From CAYPPG01 sp964412555 (GTDB lineage Bacteria; Hinthialibacterota; Hinthialibacteria; Hinthialibacterales; Hinthialibacteraceae): a stretch of 64,000 nucleotides of DNA. How positions within the stretch are numbered: the stretch's first letter is position 1; every line of letters starts with the position of its first letter. Of the stretch, positions 18,647-27,374 are shown one piece after another. The notes beneath the pieces are model-generated. The model had not been told where the DNA came from. It made no database searches and was given only the letters and a program-made list of their open reading frames with translations. The stretch covers positions 1 through 64,000 of the forward strand of contig CAYPPG010000041.1 of the NCBI GenBank assembly GCA_964412555.1, in the 5' to 3' direction. A program made the position numbers and the translations under genes.

Positions 18647-18665
18647 AGTGACGTTCCTTTCTGAA

Positions 18666-18744
18666 TTGGGTACCCAAGGCTATGTGTCAGTCTGCCCTGG
18701 CTTTGCTGCGCTGGTCGGCAAGGGTAGACTTCGCTTACCCTTGC
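18666..18744. repeat. Palindromes in the ceramidase-Uma2 spacer
   Basis: A 12-base perfect palindrome TTGGGTACCCAA occupies 18666-18677. A hairpin at 18718-18744 has perfect nine-base arms GCAAGGGTA/TACCCTTGC around a nine-base loop. They resemble the other short intergenic palindromes of the window and may act as a bidirectional transcription barrier. Confidence 0.7.
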
Positions 18745-18763
18745 TACCCTTATAAATAAACGG

Positions 18764-19315
18764 TTACGCAAAGATGTCTTTGACCGGAATAGACCAGCCG
18801 GAGATGACATCACCCGTTTCCAATATATCGTTTTCGGTGAGCATGACAATATCCGTCCGAGAACGAAAAACAGTGGTTGTTCGTGTGGGGGGATTGACGA
18901 CGATGACCATTTTGGCGCCAGATTCAAGCCAATCAAATACTTTCTCTTCGACTTCGGTGTACACGTCATTCGGTGAAATGACTTCAATAGCAAGATCCGG
19001 TGCCCCCGGCCAATATCCCACGGTATCCCCCACTTGTTGGACCCGTTCCCTGCAGACAAAAGCGACATCCGGAGCGCGTACTGTGTCGGGATTGGAAGCG
19101 ATTTTGAATCCGGTCTCGGCAGCATATACCGTCCCCAAATTATTTTTTCTCACGTGCAGGTCGAGAGGAGTGGTTACATTGATGATAATACGTCCATGTT
19201 GAGAGCCGGGTGGTGACATTTTTTTGAGTTCTCCTTCTATCAACTCGTAGCAGAAACCGTCATTCGGCATCAGAAAGAGTTCTTCCGCTGTCATTCTTTG
19301 TATTGTTGTTGTCAT
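18764..19315 (-). CDS. Uma2-family (DUF820) endonuclease-like protein
   Basis: The 183-residue product from the ATG at 19315 shows the DUF820/Uma2 pattern: MTAEELFLMPNDGFCYELIE at the N-terminus, the acidic residues of PDTVRAPDVAFV and GAPDLAIEVISPND, and the basic partner in VFDWLESGAKMVIVVNP. The fold is PD-(D/E)XK nuclease-like. A biological role for this widespread family is not established. An upstream ATG at 19339 lacks a good ribosome-binding site and adds eight residues. Confidence 0.88.
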   Translation of the reverse strand: MTTTIQRMTAEELFLMPNDGFCYELIEGELKKMSPPGSQHGRIIINVTTPLDLHVRKNNLGTVYAAETGFKIASNPDTVRAPDVAFVCRERVQQVGDTVGYWPGAPDLAIEVISPNDVYTEVEEKVFDWLESGAKMVIVVNPPTRTTTVFRSRTDIVMLTENDILETGDVISGWSIPVKDIFA

Positions 19316-19491
19316 CGTATCACCTGGTTTGTGAATCAACGTGCTTTGTTTTTCTATTATTGTATCGTGAGTAGTATCGCAGAAAAAATTTGATTTTAAC
19401 AGAGGGAAAGATTCAGGCCAGGTACCATGAGCATGTCCTACTTACTTTACTCAAGGTATCAACCTCATCATGTATTTTTTTCAAAAAAGGG

Positions 19492-19519
19492 TTGCATGAA
19501 AAGACTTTGCTTATAAACT
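19492..19519 (+). promoter_or_regulatory. Candidate perR promoter
   Basis: TTGCAT and TAAACT are separated by 16 bases, 36 bases before the perR start. The -10 is weak and the arrangement is a suggestion. The operator overlaps the expected start of transcription just after it. Confidence 0.3.
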
Positions 19520-19521
19520 AA

Positions 19522-19536
19522 TAATCGTAACGATTA
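19522..19536. promoter_or_regulatory. PerR/Fur-type operator (7-1-7 palindrome)
   Basis: TAATCGT-A-ACGATTA is a perfect 7-1-7 inverted repeat, the geometry of PerR and Fur boxes. It lies 18 bases upstream of the perR start codon and just after the candidate promoter, a position fitting autorepression and control of the following ahpC. Confidence 0.7.
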
Positions 19537-19554
19537 CTAAGATCATTTAAGGCA

Positions 19555-19971
19555 ATGGTACGATCGAATCAAAAACGAAAAAACAGTCTCCGTAGGGAAA
19601 AAATCTTGCAAGTCCTTCGCTCCAGCAAGGAACACCCCACGGCGGATTGGATCTATGAACAACTCAAACAGGAGTTCCCGAATTTGAGTTTAGGAACGGT
19701 TTATCGCAATTTGAAAATATTAGAAGAAGAAGGGGAAATTCAAAGTATTCATGGTGGAAGCACCTATGACCGCTATGATGCGGATTTGGAATCTCATCAC
19801 CATGTAATTTGTGAACACTGTGGTTGTGTCATGGATATTGAAACCGAAATCGATCAGGATTTGTTTGACACTGCCGAGAAACAAACCGGGTTCAAAATCA
19901 AACCGAGCCAAATCACATTGTATGGTCTTTGTCCGAAATGTCGGAAATTGAAGTTTTACGATAAAGAGTAA
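19555..19971 (+). CDS. perR: Fur-family peroxide sensor-like repressor
   Basis: The 138-residue protein has the Fur-family winged helix (TADWIYEQLKQEFPNLSLGT followed by VYRNLKILEEEGEIQ) and a dimerisation domain with the metal-rich HHHVICEHCGCVMDIE and the structural zinc cysteines CEHC and CPKC. Its neighbour ahpC lies 77 bases downstream and the palindrome upstream has the PerR-box geometry, so a peroxide-sensing role is more likely than iron sensing. Fur and PerR cannot be told apart by sequence alone. The start ATG has a short AAGG site three bases upstream. Confidence 0.82.
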   Translation: MVRSNQKRKNSLRREKILQVLRSSKEHPTADWIYEQLKQEFPNLSLGTVYRNLKILEEEGEIQSIHGGSTYDRYDADLESHHHVICEHCGCVMDIETEIDQDLFDTAEKQTGFKIKPSQITLYGLCPKCRKLKFYDKE

Positions 19972-20048
19972 AAAAATCTTCCTTCATCCCGCTGCACGGA
20001 TTGGAGGACGATATTTTCAAAAACTAACTTATAAAAAGGAGAAATAAG

Positions 20049-20573
20049 ATGGTACAAATTGGACAACCGGCGCCGGATTTCAAGGTAAAAGCATTGGTCG
20101 GTAAAGAATTCAAGGATGTGAGCCTAAGTGATTACAAAGGACGATGGGTTTGTTTGTTTTTCTACCCTCTCGATTTTACCTTTGTTTGCCCGACGGAAAT
20201 CGTCGAATTCAGCGAGCGGAGCAACGACTTTTCCGAACGGGATTGCCAAGTTCTGGGGGGAAGTACGGACAGCGAATGGTCCCACCTTGGTTGGTGCAAT
20301 TCCCATCCGGAATTGAAAAAACTCAATATTCCCCTACTCGCCGATTACAAAAAAGAAATCGCCAGAAAATACGGAATTCTGAAAGAGGATCTTGGCGCAA
20401 CCTACCGCGGAACCTTTCTTATCGATCCGGACGGCAATATCCGCTTCATCTATATCACTGATCTTCCTGTCGGCCGGAACGTCGATGAGGTCTTGCGCGT
20501 ACTCGATGCCCTCCAAACCGGCGAACTGACCCCCTGCCAGTGGAAAAAAGGACAAGAAGTACTAAAACCGTAG
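20049..20573 (+). CDS. ahpC: AhpC-type 2-Cys peroxiredoxin
   Basis: The 174-residue peroxidase reduces H2O2 and organic peroxides. The peroxidatic Cys47 lies in DFTFVCPTE and the resolving Cys163 in ELTPCQWKKG, with the arginine of RGTFLIDPDGNIR. A C-terminal YF helix is absent, since the chain ends 11 residues after the resolving Cys, shorter than E. coli AhpC. This may make it less sensitive to over-oxidation. AAGGAGAAATAAG precedes the start. A hairpin-T tract follows, so perR-ahpC forms one unit. Confidence 0.95.
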   Translation: MVQIGQPAPDFKVKALVGKEFKDVSLSDYKGRWVCLFFYPLDFTFVCPTEIVEFSERSNDFSERDCQVLGGSTDSEWSHLGWCNSHPELKKLNIPLLADYKKEIARKYGILKEDLGATYRGTFLIDPDGNIRFIYITDLPVGRNVDEVLRVLDALQTGELTPCQWKKGQEVLKP

Positions 20574-20609
20574 GGTGGGTTGAATGACAATGAAACCACC
20601 ATTTTTTTC
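20574..20609 (+). terminator. Rho-independent terminator after ahpC
   Basis: Arms GGTGGGTT and AAACCACC (one internal mismatch) enclose an 11-base loop and are followed by ATTTTTTTC. It begins one base beyond the ahpC stop codon. Confidence 0.6.
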
Positions 20610-20672
20610 TTAGTAACAACGTAGGGGTAGCCCTGTGTGTCTACCCCTTTTTCACGACTCCGACAACGATAT

Positions 20673-22298
20673 TTATACCATAAAAGTAAATATATAGTAA
20701 AACAATAGAACAACACCCGCCAAAAGAGCACTGAGAAACTTATAATTCCCAATTCCACTCCACCCCTTATCACGCAACGGATCGAGCGGCGATTTCCAGA
20801 TCAAGCCGGATTTCTCCGGTGTAAGAGTTTCCGGGAAAAGCAAAGAAATAAGAACCAGGATACAGGCACAAATGCAGGCCAAGTAAAAACTGGCCATCAT
20901 GAATGGCACATTCCATCCGGTAAATTCTTTAAACCAATCGATTATAAATACGATTAATCCTAAAAACGAACCGGCTATGAGGGTTGCCAACGAACCGATA
21001 GAGGACGCTTTTTGCCAGAACACGCCGGCAATGAATACGACTGTAATCGGCGGCGCGATATAACTGATCGCTGTGTTGATCCCTTGAAAGACGGTTGTGA
21101 AATGACCACAGAGGGGGGACCAGAGTATCGCTAAAATCATCCCTATGAAGGTTGTCAGACGGCCCACTAGAATTAGACCTCGTTCGGATGTTTCGGGTCT
21201 CCAGCGTTGATAGAGGTCATAAGTAAATAATGTTGCGGCAGAATTCAAAGCGCCGGAGACCGTGCTCATCAACGCGGCAATCAAAGCCGCAGCGACAATC
21301 CCGCGCAAACCGGCGGGGAGAAGAAAGGTGATCATATGGGAATACGTTTTCGCCGTATCCACCTGGCCGGTTTCGTCCATTGGCAAAGGAGGAATCAATC
21401 CTTTGTGAACCAGCGCCAAACAAATCAATCCCGGTAGGACGAATATAAATACAGGCAGTATTTTGATAAAACCGGCGAATAACGGACCGACACGGGCATG
21501 GTTTTCGTCTTTCGCACCCAATACGCGTTGAACGATAGTTTGATCCGTACACCAGTACCAGATGCCGATGATCGGGTATCCTAACAGGACCGAGTACCAC
21601 GGCAGGCCGGAAGCATCGCCGTGAGGACGCAGCACTGTCAATTTCACCGCGTCGACCGATTCCGCGATCCCGCTCCATCCGCCTACTTTGATATAACTGA
21701 TCAATGTCAAGATGGTTGCGCCTAAGAGCAGGATAATTGTTTGGACCGATTCCGTGATCACTACAGCCATCAAACCGCCGACGATCGTGTATAGACCCGT
21801 CAATCCGGCGATTAGGATGATGCTGAACATCGGATCGAATCCGAACATCCCTTCTAGCACCACCGCCCCCGCATAGAGGGAAAAACCGATATGGATAAAA
21901 ATAGCGGAGATAATGGAAAGCAGCGCCAACCAATCCCGGCTGGCGCGGCTGTACCGCTTTTCGAGAAAATCCGGCAATGTCGTGATGTTGGAACGGATAT
22001 AAAATGGAGCGAAAAACAGTGCGAGTATGATTAATGTGAATGGAGCCATCCATTCGAAATTGCCATAGGCAAGCCCGTTGGTATATCCTTCTTGCGCTAG
22101 GCTGACGAGATGGACGGTTGATATGTTGGTCGCGAACAGAGCCAAGCCGATGACCGGCCAGCGTAAGGATTTCCCCGCAAGGAAATAGTCGCCCGCGGTG
22201 CCGGATTGTTTCCTCCGGATTCCCGTCCAGCATCCCAATCCTACGATGAACAAAAAATAGAGAATTATAATTGCCGAGTCTATGCTGTTGATTTGCAT
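20673..22298 (-). CDS. Sodium:solute symporter
   Basis: The 541-residue protein has about thirteen membrane helices and typical SSS-family features: GDYFLAGKSLRWPVIGLALF with the helix-1 unwound region, PDFLEKRYSRASRDW, and the YWCTDQTIVQRVLGAK motif seen in sugar-type symporters such as SGLT. It imports a small organic solute with Na+. The start is preceded by AGGAAAC, 14 bases after the periplasmic binding protein, so the two genes are co-transcribed. The solute is probably a sugar from the family resemblance and partner gene. Confidence 0.9.
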   Translation of the reverse strand: MQINSIDSAIIILYFLFIVGLGCWTGIRRKQSGTAGDYFLAGKSLRWPVIGLALFATNISTVHLVSLAQEGYTNGLAYGNFEWMAPFTLIILALFFAPFYIRSNITTLPDFLEKRYSRASRDWLALLSIISAIFIHIGFSLYAGAVVLEGMFGFDPMFSIILIAGLTGLYTIVGGLMAVVITESVQTIILLLGATILTLISYIKVGGWSGIAESVDAVKLTVLRPHGDASGLPWYSVLLGYPIIGIWYWCTDQTIVQRVLGAKDENHARVGPLFAGFIKILPVFIFVLPGLICLALVHKGLIPPLPMDETGQVDTAKTYSHMITFLLPAGLRGIVAAALIAALMSTVSGALNSAATLFTYDLYQRWRPETSERGLILVGRLTTFIGMILAILWSPLCGHFTTVFQGINTAISYIAPPITVVFIAGVFWQKASSIGSLATLIAGSFLGLIVFIIDWFKEFTGWNVPFMMASFYLACICACILVLISLLFPETLTPEKSGLIWKSPLDPLRDKGWSGIGNYKFLSALLAGVVLLFYYIFTFMV

Positions 22299-22311
22299 GG
22301 GTTTCCTGTCT

Positions 22312-23286
22312 TTATCGGTAATGTTGTTTGGTGAAATGGATCACTTGATCGACGTTGGATTGATCGATGATGGCCGCTCCTGCGTCGATATCCGAAGGTA
22401 TGATTCCATATCGCAAATAATGTGTCAGTTGAATGACCGGATAAAATCCTTGAATATACGGCTGCTGATCGACAGTGCAACGGATATGCCCCTTTTGAAT
22501 TAGTTCCAAGGTTTTGGGGGATAGATCAAATCCGGCCGACCAGTATCCTTTTTCGGGGAAATACTTTTCAATTGCCATTCCTGCCGCTTCCGTATCTGAT
22601 TGACCAGTTCCTAATATAATTCGCATATCCGGATGTTCTTGGAGAGTTTCTGCGATTCTCTCTGCTCCGATAGCCGAATCATTCCCCGTAATCAAAACAG
22701 TCCACTTTACTGTTTTCTTTTGAAGAACACTTTGAAGGCCTTCCAAGCGATCCTGCAAAGCGGAAACGCCTTCATCGTGCATAGTCATCAAAATATGCGT
22801 ACCTTCAGGAATAAATTGTAGAACATGTTCAGCAAGTCTTTTTCCCGCTTCATATAATCGCTGATTGACGCTGCTCAGACGCGCATTCGGAGTCGCATGG
22901 TCATCGACATTGAATCCAACTACAGGAATATCAAGATTTATCGCCTTTTGAATCACTTCGTCGAAGGCATGGGGATCGATGATGTTCAGGGCAATTCCAT
23001 CATAACCATCCCGAATCGCTTGCCGAACCATTTCCGTTTGCGCTTTGACATTGACGCCCTCCGTTCCGATGAATTCGCATTGAACATCCATCAACCGACC
23101 CGCATCATGCATTCCCTTTTTGACCGGGGCGAAAAAAGGGGCATCTACAGCGCAGGTAATGAAAACAAGACGTATATGTTCTTTCTCAAGTTGGGGGGAT
23201 TTAGGACTTGCACGCTGACAGAAAAGTGCAGATAGCAAAGTCATCATAAACACAAGTATGATTCGAGGATTCGGTGGAAACATCAT
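22312..23286 (-). CDS. Periplasmic sugar-binding protein (RbsB-like)
   Basis: The 324-residue product has an N-terminal signal peptide with no clear lipobox. It then matches the type I periplasmic binding fold of sugar ABC systems: IRLVFITCAVDAPFFAPVKK, GYDGIALNIIDPHAFDEVI and NLDIPVVGFNVDDHATPN, ending in IRCTVDQQPYIQGFYPV. No ABC permease or ATPase is nearby. The next gene instead encodes a sodium symporter. It could supply ligand to the symporter or act as a sensor for a kinase. Confidence 0.85.
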   Translation of the reverse strand: MMFPPNPRIILVFMMTLLSALFCQRASPKSPQLEKEHIRLVFITCAVDAPFFAPVKKGMHDAGRLMDVQCEFIGTEGVNVKAQTEMVRQAIRDGYDGIALNIIDPHAFDEVIQKAINLDIPVVGFNVDDHATPNARLSSVNQRLYEAGKRLAEHVLQFIPEGTHILMTMHDEGVSALQDRLEGLQSVLQKKTVKWTVLITGNDSAIGAERIAETLQEHPDMRIILGTGQSDTEAAGMAIEKYFPEKGYWSAGFDLSPKTLELIQKGHIRCTVDQQPYIQGFYPVIQLTHYLRYGIIPSDIDAGAAIIDQSNVDQVIHFTKQHYR

Positions 23287-23553
23287 GATCTATCCTTTGT
23301 TTTTATTACAGAAATAAACTCATCGCCTTTCGTTTCGAACGATTGTCTCTTACAAGATGCCGGTTGTCAACAATGAGGTTTCTGTTGTTGCCCGATATAA
23401 CCAATGGTCTTGTAACGGGAACCAGAATCTCTCTATCTCTCAAAATCGCTCTCTTTCATGTTACTTGTTAAAGAATTCTCTTTCGCTGTTCTTCATTCAA
23501 TGTGGAAATCAAGTCATCATTCCCTATTAACCTGTTCAGTGAAGGAGTAAAGA

Positions 23554-25683
23554 ATGAAACAATTCACTTTTCTACTCGTAATATGTTCAATCAACTATCT
23601 AATACCCTGCATGGGGAAAAGCGAACGAATTTGGGAAGAGCAAGATGGCTGTGTAATAATTGAAATCGAGTCTGTGGATTCTGTTATCGACACCGAGAAA
23701 TGGGAACTGCTCGAAGAGCCGGCGGGCTATACAGGCACAGGATATTTAGTGTGGAAAAAATGGGGAAACATGTACAAGGATAGCCTCGTCTATGATGCCC
23801 TGGATGAGACGGGCGATGTGCTTACGTATACGGTTTGGATCAACAATCCGGGTGAATATGCCATCCATATCCGTAACATTCACCAGCAGGAAGACGGTGA
23901 CAACGATGTATGGGGACGTGTCGATCGAAGTGACTATTTCAAAATATGGGATCATCATACCGGCGAATTTACATGGACGGAATTTGATTGGCAAACCTGG
24001 CAGTTGCAAGAAGGTCCCCATGAAATCGCACTCGGTGGACGATCGAAAGGATTCGGGATCGACCGGATTGCACTGCACAAAGTGGATTTGCCCGAATCGA
24101 TTTGGGGAAATCCGCAAAAGCCGGAATCCCCGTTGGTTTCCCCACCCCTAAGTTTGGATACGATGCCTCCTTATCCTCCTAAGAATTTGCGGATTCTCAA
24201 AACGAGCATGTCATCGATTCAGTTGACGTGGTTTCCTGCGCAAGACAACCAACGAATTCACGAATATGAGGTCTATGCGAATAACCGCCTTGCGGGAACG
24301 ACATCGGTCAATTCTTATATTCTCTCCGGCTTGCAAGAAGGAACCTTGTACTCGATTTATGTTCAATCGAAAGATACAGCGGGTAACCGCTCCTTGAAGA
24401 GTGAACCCGTAGAAGTCACGACGCAATTATTCGCGGAAAGTGAAGGCATTTTCGTGAAATACATCCGAGAAGCGCCAATTATTGACGGTGAATTCGACTC
24501 GGTATGGCATCGCCAGATTCCTTTTCCACTTCAGCACCTGGTTAGCGGTACGCGAGAATCAGAAAAGGATTTGCATGGATGTTTTCGAATGGCATGGGAT
24601 GACGAGAATCTCTATGTTCTCGTGGAAGTGCATGACGACGTTTCATTTCCGGAGTTGAAAGAAGATGTGAATTCATCGGACACAGACGGCGTGAAACTCT
24701 ATTTCGATCCGGATCACAGCCAATCACCAACTTTTGGTATTGATGACCGCCGGTATCGTTATATCGGGAACAACGACTGTCTGCGGGAATCGATTCAACG
24801 GGACGTGTATGTAGAAGGTGTGCAAGCGGCACTTGGTGGATCGCCGCCGGGTAAACGATCCTGGCATGAGAAACCCGATGGTTATTTTCTTGAAATGGCG
24901 TTCCCTTGGCAGACACTCGGTGTCGAACCGTCAGAAGGAAAACGATTCGGTGTGGATGTTATAATCCAGGACAATGACGGTAGAACCGGTATCGAGGGAC
25001 AAATTGCATGGAACGGAGTCGACGAAAATACGGGTAGTAGTCCTTACCATTTGGGATCGGCCAAATTGGTTCGTGGTGTGAAATCCGGTAACGAAGAAGA
25101 ATTTCTTCCCTTTCAAGTTTGGAAAGAGAAAGATGGTGTCGTAGTCGTTGAAGCAGAAGAAATCCAACATGATCCGAATTGGCAATACACGACTGAACCG
25201 GCTGGTTATAGCGGCGATGCATATTTGCTGTGGCAGGGACCGAACCGGTCTGTTACACATGATGGCCGTGGAGGAAACGATGATTACACCAACGAAAGGC
25301 AAGGACCGCAAGACGAATGGCTTATTGTGCGTGTTCTTATTTCTCATCCGGGATTCTATCGGGTGAATGCCAGGAACTATCACGTCAAGGAAGATGGTGA
25401 TAATGATGCTTGGGTGTGGATAGTCGGCCAGGAAATCTCCGACTGGAACCCTGTCCGCCGTATGGGCGATTCATTAAACGATGGAAAAGGATTCACTTGG
25501 CTCGATTGGGGTGAACGAAAATTCTGGTTGAAAGCCGGTGTGAATAATATATATATTGGAGGGCGCTCCATCGGTTTTGGCATCGACCGGATTGCGATTT
25601 ATCGTGAAAATACTAATGGTGCAAAAGAAAAAGCATTGGATTTATCGACTCTGCCATCGCAATTAGCGGAACGAACCTGGTAA
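23554..25683 (+). CDS. Secreted protein with two carbohydrate-binding-like domains, Fn3 and CBM9
   Basis: The 709-residue protein has a signal peptide and then a repeated module at both ends: residues of about 30-190 and 525-690. Both copies end in GGRSxGFGIDRIA and contain EDGDNDxW, so they are likely the same binding domain duplicated. Between them lie a fibronectin type III domain (about 207-290, with PPKNLRILKTSMSSIQLTW) and a CBM9/DOMON-like domain (about 305-515, with IIDGEFDSVW and MAWDDENLYVLVEV). No catalytic motif is visible, so it probably binds glycans. An AAGGAG site fixes the start. Confidence 0.8.
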   Translation: MKQFTFLLVICSINYLIPCMGKSERIWEEQDGCVIIEIESVDSVIDTEKWELLEEPAGYTGTGYLVWKKWGNMYKDSLVYDALDETGDVLTYTVWINNPGEYAIHIRNIHQQEDGDNDVWGRVDRSDYFKIWDHHTGEFTWTEFDWQTWQLQEGPHEIALGGRSKGFGIDRIALHKVDLPESIWGNPQKPESPLVSPPLSLDTMPPYPPKNLRILKTSMSSIQLTWFPAQDNQRIHEYEVYANNRLAGTTSVNSYILSGLQEGTLYSIYVQSKDTAGNRSLKSEPVEVTTQLFAESEGIFVKYIREAPIIDGEFDSVWHRQIPFPLQHLVSGTRESEKDLHGCFRMAWDDENLYVLVEVHDDVSFPELKEDVNSSDTDGVKLYFDPDHSQSPTFGIDDRRYRYIGNNDCLRESIQRDVYVEGVQAALGGSPPGKRSWHEKPDGYFLEMAFPWQTLGVEPSEGKRFGVDVIIQDNDGRTGIEGQIAWNGVDENTGSSPYHLGSAKLVRGVKSGNEEEFLPFQVWKEKDGVVVVEAEEIQHDPNWQYTTEPAGYSGDAYLLWQGPNRSVTHDGRGGNDDYTNERQGPQDEWLIVRVLISHPGFYRVNARNYHVKEDGDNDAWVWIVGQEISDWNPVRRMGDSLNDGKGFTWLDWGERKFWLKAGVNNIYIGGRSIGFGIDRIAIYRENTNGAKEKALDLSTLPSQLAERTW

Positions 25684-25738
25684 TTGCATATTTTTTTTGA
25701 TATAGTCCATTTCATCAATCAAAAAGGAGGAAAGTCAC

Positions 25739-26542
25739 ATGAACAAAAAAGAGTATGGAGTTGTGCGATTATTAGTTCTATTTGGATTGATGATGGGTTC
25801 TGTCTTATCTCTTCAAGCGCAGGAACTTCTAAATATCGATTTTTCCGAAGCGCAAGGGTATGTGGATGGAGAGATCATAGCGGGGCAACCCCCAGGAGTG
25901 GACAATCAATGGATGGATTTGCGGGATGCCTTCCCGGCAGCTACTCAAATTGCGGGTTTGGATCCGGCGGAATTCTATTATATCGATAATGAGCAATTGG
26001 TTGTTCTTCAAAACGGAGGCGGAGCATCGTGGGTTATTATCATGTTCCCTCTCCAGACAACGGGCGAACTGGTATTGACCTGGGATTGGCAATATGTTGG
26101 AGATCCTGGTCTATCCATCGATGTGGGAATCAATTTGAGTGATACAGCCAATTACAGCCCGGATATCACGGAGGGGTCTCTTTCCGGCTGGGGACGCCAA
26201 ACCACTTCGGTTCGGATGTCTCAAAGTGGAATTATGGATCTTCGATGTGGGGATGAGTATTCTGCATTGGAACCGTTTGATTATAGAGATGGGAAACTGA
26301 TTTCTATGCGCTATATTGTGGATTTGGATAATAAATCTTTCGATGTGTATGCTCAAAAGGAAGGTGAAGATGAAGTGGCACTCGGTCTTGATTGTGGTTA
26401 TCGCCGGGATGTGTTAGAAGGAATCGACCATCTTTCCATTTGGGAAAGCGGCAGTGAAACAACGGAAGTCTATATCGACAACATTGTTCTCACCGCGTCT
26501 TCCGGTGGCTCGTCTTCCTTCAAGTATTGGGATTTGTATTGA
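25739..26542 (+). CDS. Secreted beta-sandwich protein with W-x-x-Y tail
   Basis: The 267-residue product has a signal peptide ending near SLQAQE and a single beta-rich body (LNIDFSEAQGY...DNIVLTA) that looks like a concanavalin/laminin G-type or DUF-type jelly roll. No catalytic residues are apparent. A Ser/Gly linker leads to the C-terminus FKYWDLY, which resembles the tails of the proteins at 50959 and 54786. AGGAGG precedes the start. It is encoded 55 bases after the CBM gene and may be co-expressed. Confidence 0.75.
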   Translation: MNKKEYGVVRLLVLFGLMMGSVLSLQAQELLNIDFSEAQGYVDGEIIAGQPPGVDNQWMDLRDAFPAATQIAGLDPAEFYYIDNEQLVVLQNGGGASWVIIMFPLQTTGELVLTWDWQYVGDPGLSIDVGINLSDTANYSPDITEGSLSGWGRQTTSVRMSQSGIMDLRCGDEYSALEPFDYRDGKLISMRYIVDLDNKSFDVYAQKEGEDEVALGLDCGYRRDVLEGIDHLSIWESGSETTEVYIDNIVLTASSGGSSSFKYWDLY

Positions 26543-26590
26543 GCAAGAGAGAATTCATTGTTTGTTTCTTGATGGACTTGGGATATGTCC

Positions 26591-26648
26591 GTCTGAATCT
26601 GGATTGGCCAGGATTCAGACATTTGAAAGATGCAGGCGTGACGTCTGC
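26591..26648. repeat. Two hairpins upstream of the prepilin gene
   Basis: Perfect nine-base arms GTCTGAATC/GATTCAGAC enclose a 12-base loop at 26591-26620. A second hairpin, GCAGGCG/CGTCTGC around TGA with one G:T pair, covers 26632-26648. The second has the geometry of the palindrome family elsewhere in the window. Both lie in the prepilin leader and could influence its mRNA. Confidence 0.7.
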
Positions 26649-26674
26649 TTTACCCCGAGGAGGAGTGGCTTGCA

Positions 26675-27259
26675 ATGAGCAAAAAACATGCATTCACCCT
26701 TATCGAACTTCTCATTGTTGTCGCTATTATCGGTGTCCTGGCAGCGATTGCCGTTCCCAATTTTTTGAATGCGCAGTTGCGGGCGAAGATTGCCAAAGCC
26801 GAATCAGAAATTCGTAACATTGATGTTTCTCTCGAATCATATCGACTGGATAACAATATGTATCCGCCGACTCACTTTCCGGACGGAAATTGGAAATATC
26901 CTATCAGCACTCGTTTATACCCTTTAACAACACCCGTCGCTTATATGTCTTCTGTTCCTATTGACCCTTTTCTCTACGGTCCGCCGGGTACGAGAATCAA
27001 CGATGAACAGTTATGGGCGTATGACACATACGATTATGTGGATGTCTGGTCGTGTTTTGAGTGGGGTGGATTGACGATTGTGACTTTACCGTTTCGTTGT
27101 TCGGAATGGAAAGTGACCAGCGCCGGCCCGGATGCGACCAATACTTATGGACGGGCTTACAAGTTTGATCCTTCAAACGGACTCAGAAGCTGGGGGGATA
27201 TTATCCGAATCGGTCCTCGATCTTCCCTTCCTTGTGAAGATGAATATGTCGGGAAATAA
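26675..27259 (+). CDS. Type II secretion/type IV pilin-like prepilin
   Basis: The 194-residue protein starts with a classic prepilin leader and helix: MSKKHAFTLIELLIVVAIIG, with cleavage before Phe7 and the invariant Glu5 of the mature protein. The following helix (FLNAQLRAKIAKAESEIRNI) leads to a beta-rich domain with no close family visible. The order resembles GspG-like major pseudopilins in uncultivated bacteria. A GAGGAGGAG site lies ten bases before the ATG. No other pilus gene is beside it. Confidence 0.92.
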   Translation: MSKKHAFTLIELLIVVAIIGVLAAIAVPNFLNAQLRAKIAKAESEIRNIDVSLESYRLDNNMYPPTHFPDGNWKYPISTRLYPLTTPVAYMSSVPIDPFLYGPPGTRINDEQLWAYDTYDYVDVWSCFEWGGLTIVTLPFRCSEWKVTSAGPDATNTYGRAYKFDPSNGLRSWGDIIRIGPRSSLPCEDEYVGK

Positions 27260-27374
27260 GGAAACCATTCTTCGGCTCTCTTAGCGGATTTCCGTCTATT
27301 CATATTCGGATTTTTCCTATTGGGAATATAATGTTTCTTTCTGAATTCATCTCGACAAGAAGAAAGGATATATT

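Noticed and set aside
21217..22233. 338-residue ORF in another minus-strand frame of the symporter
   Set aside because: The symporter frame gives thirteen membrane helices and family motifs. The alternative frame is Arg/His-rich and structureless.
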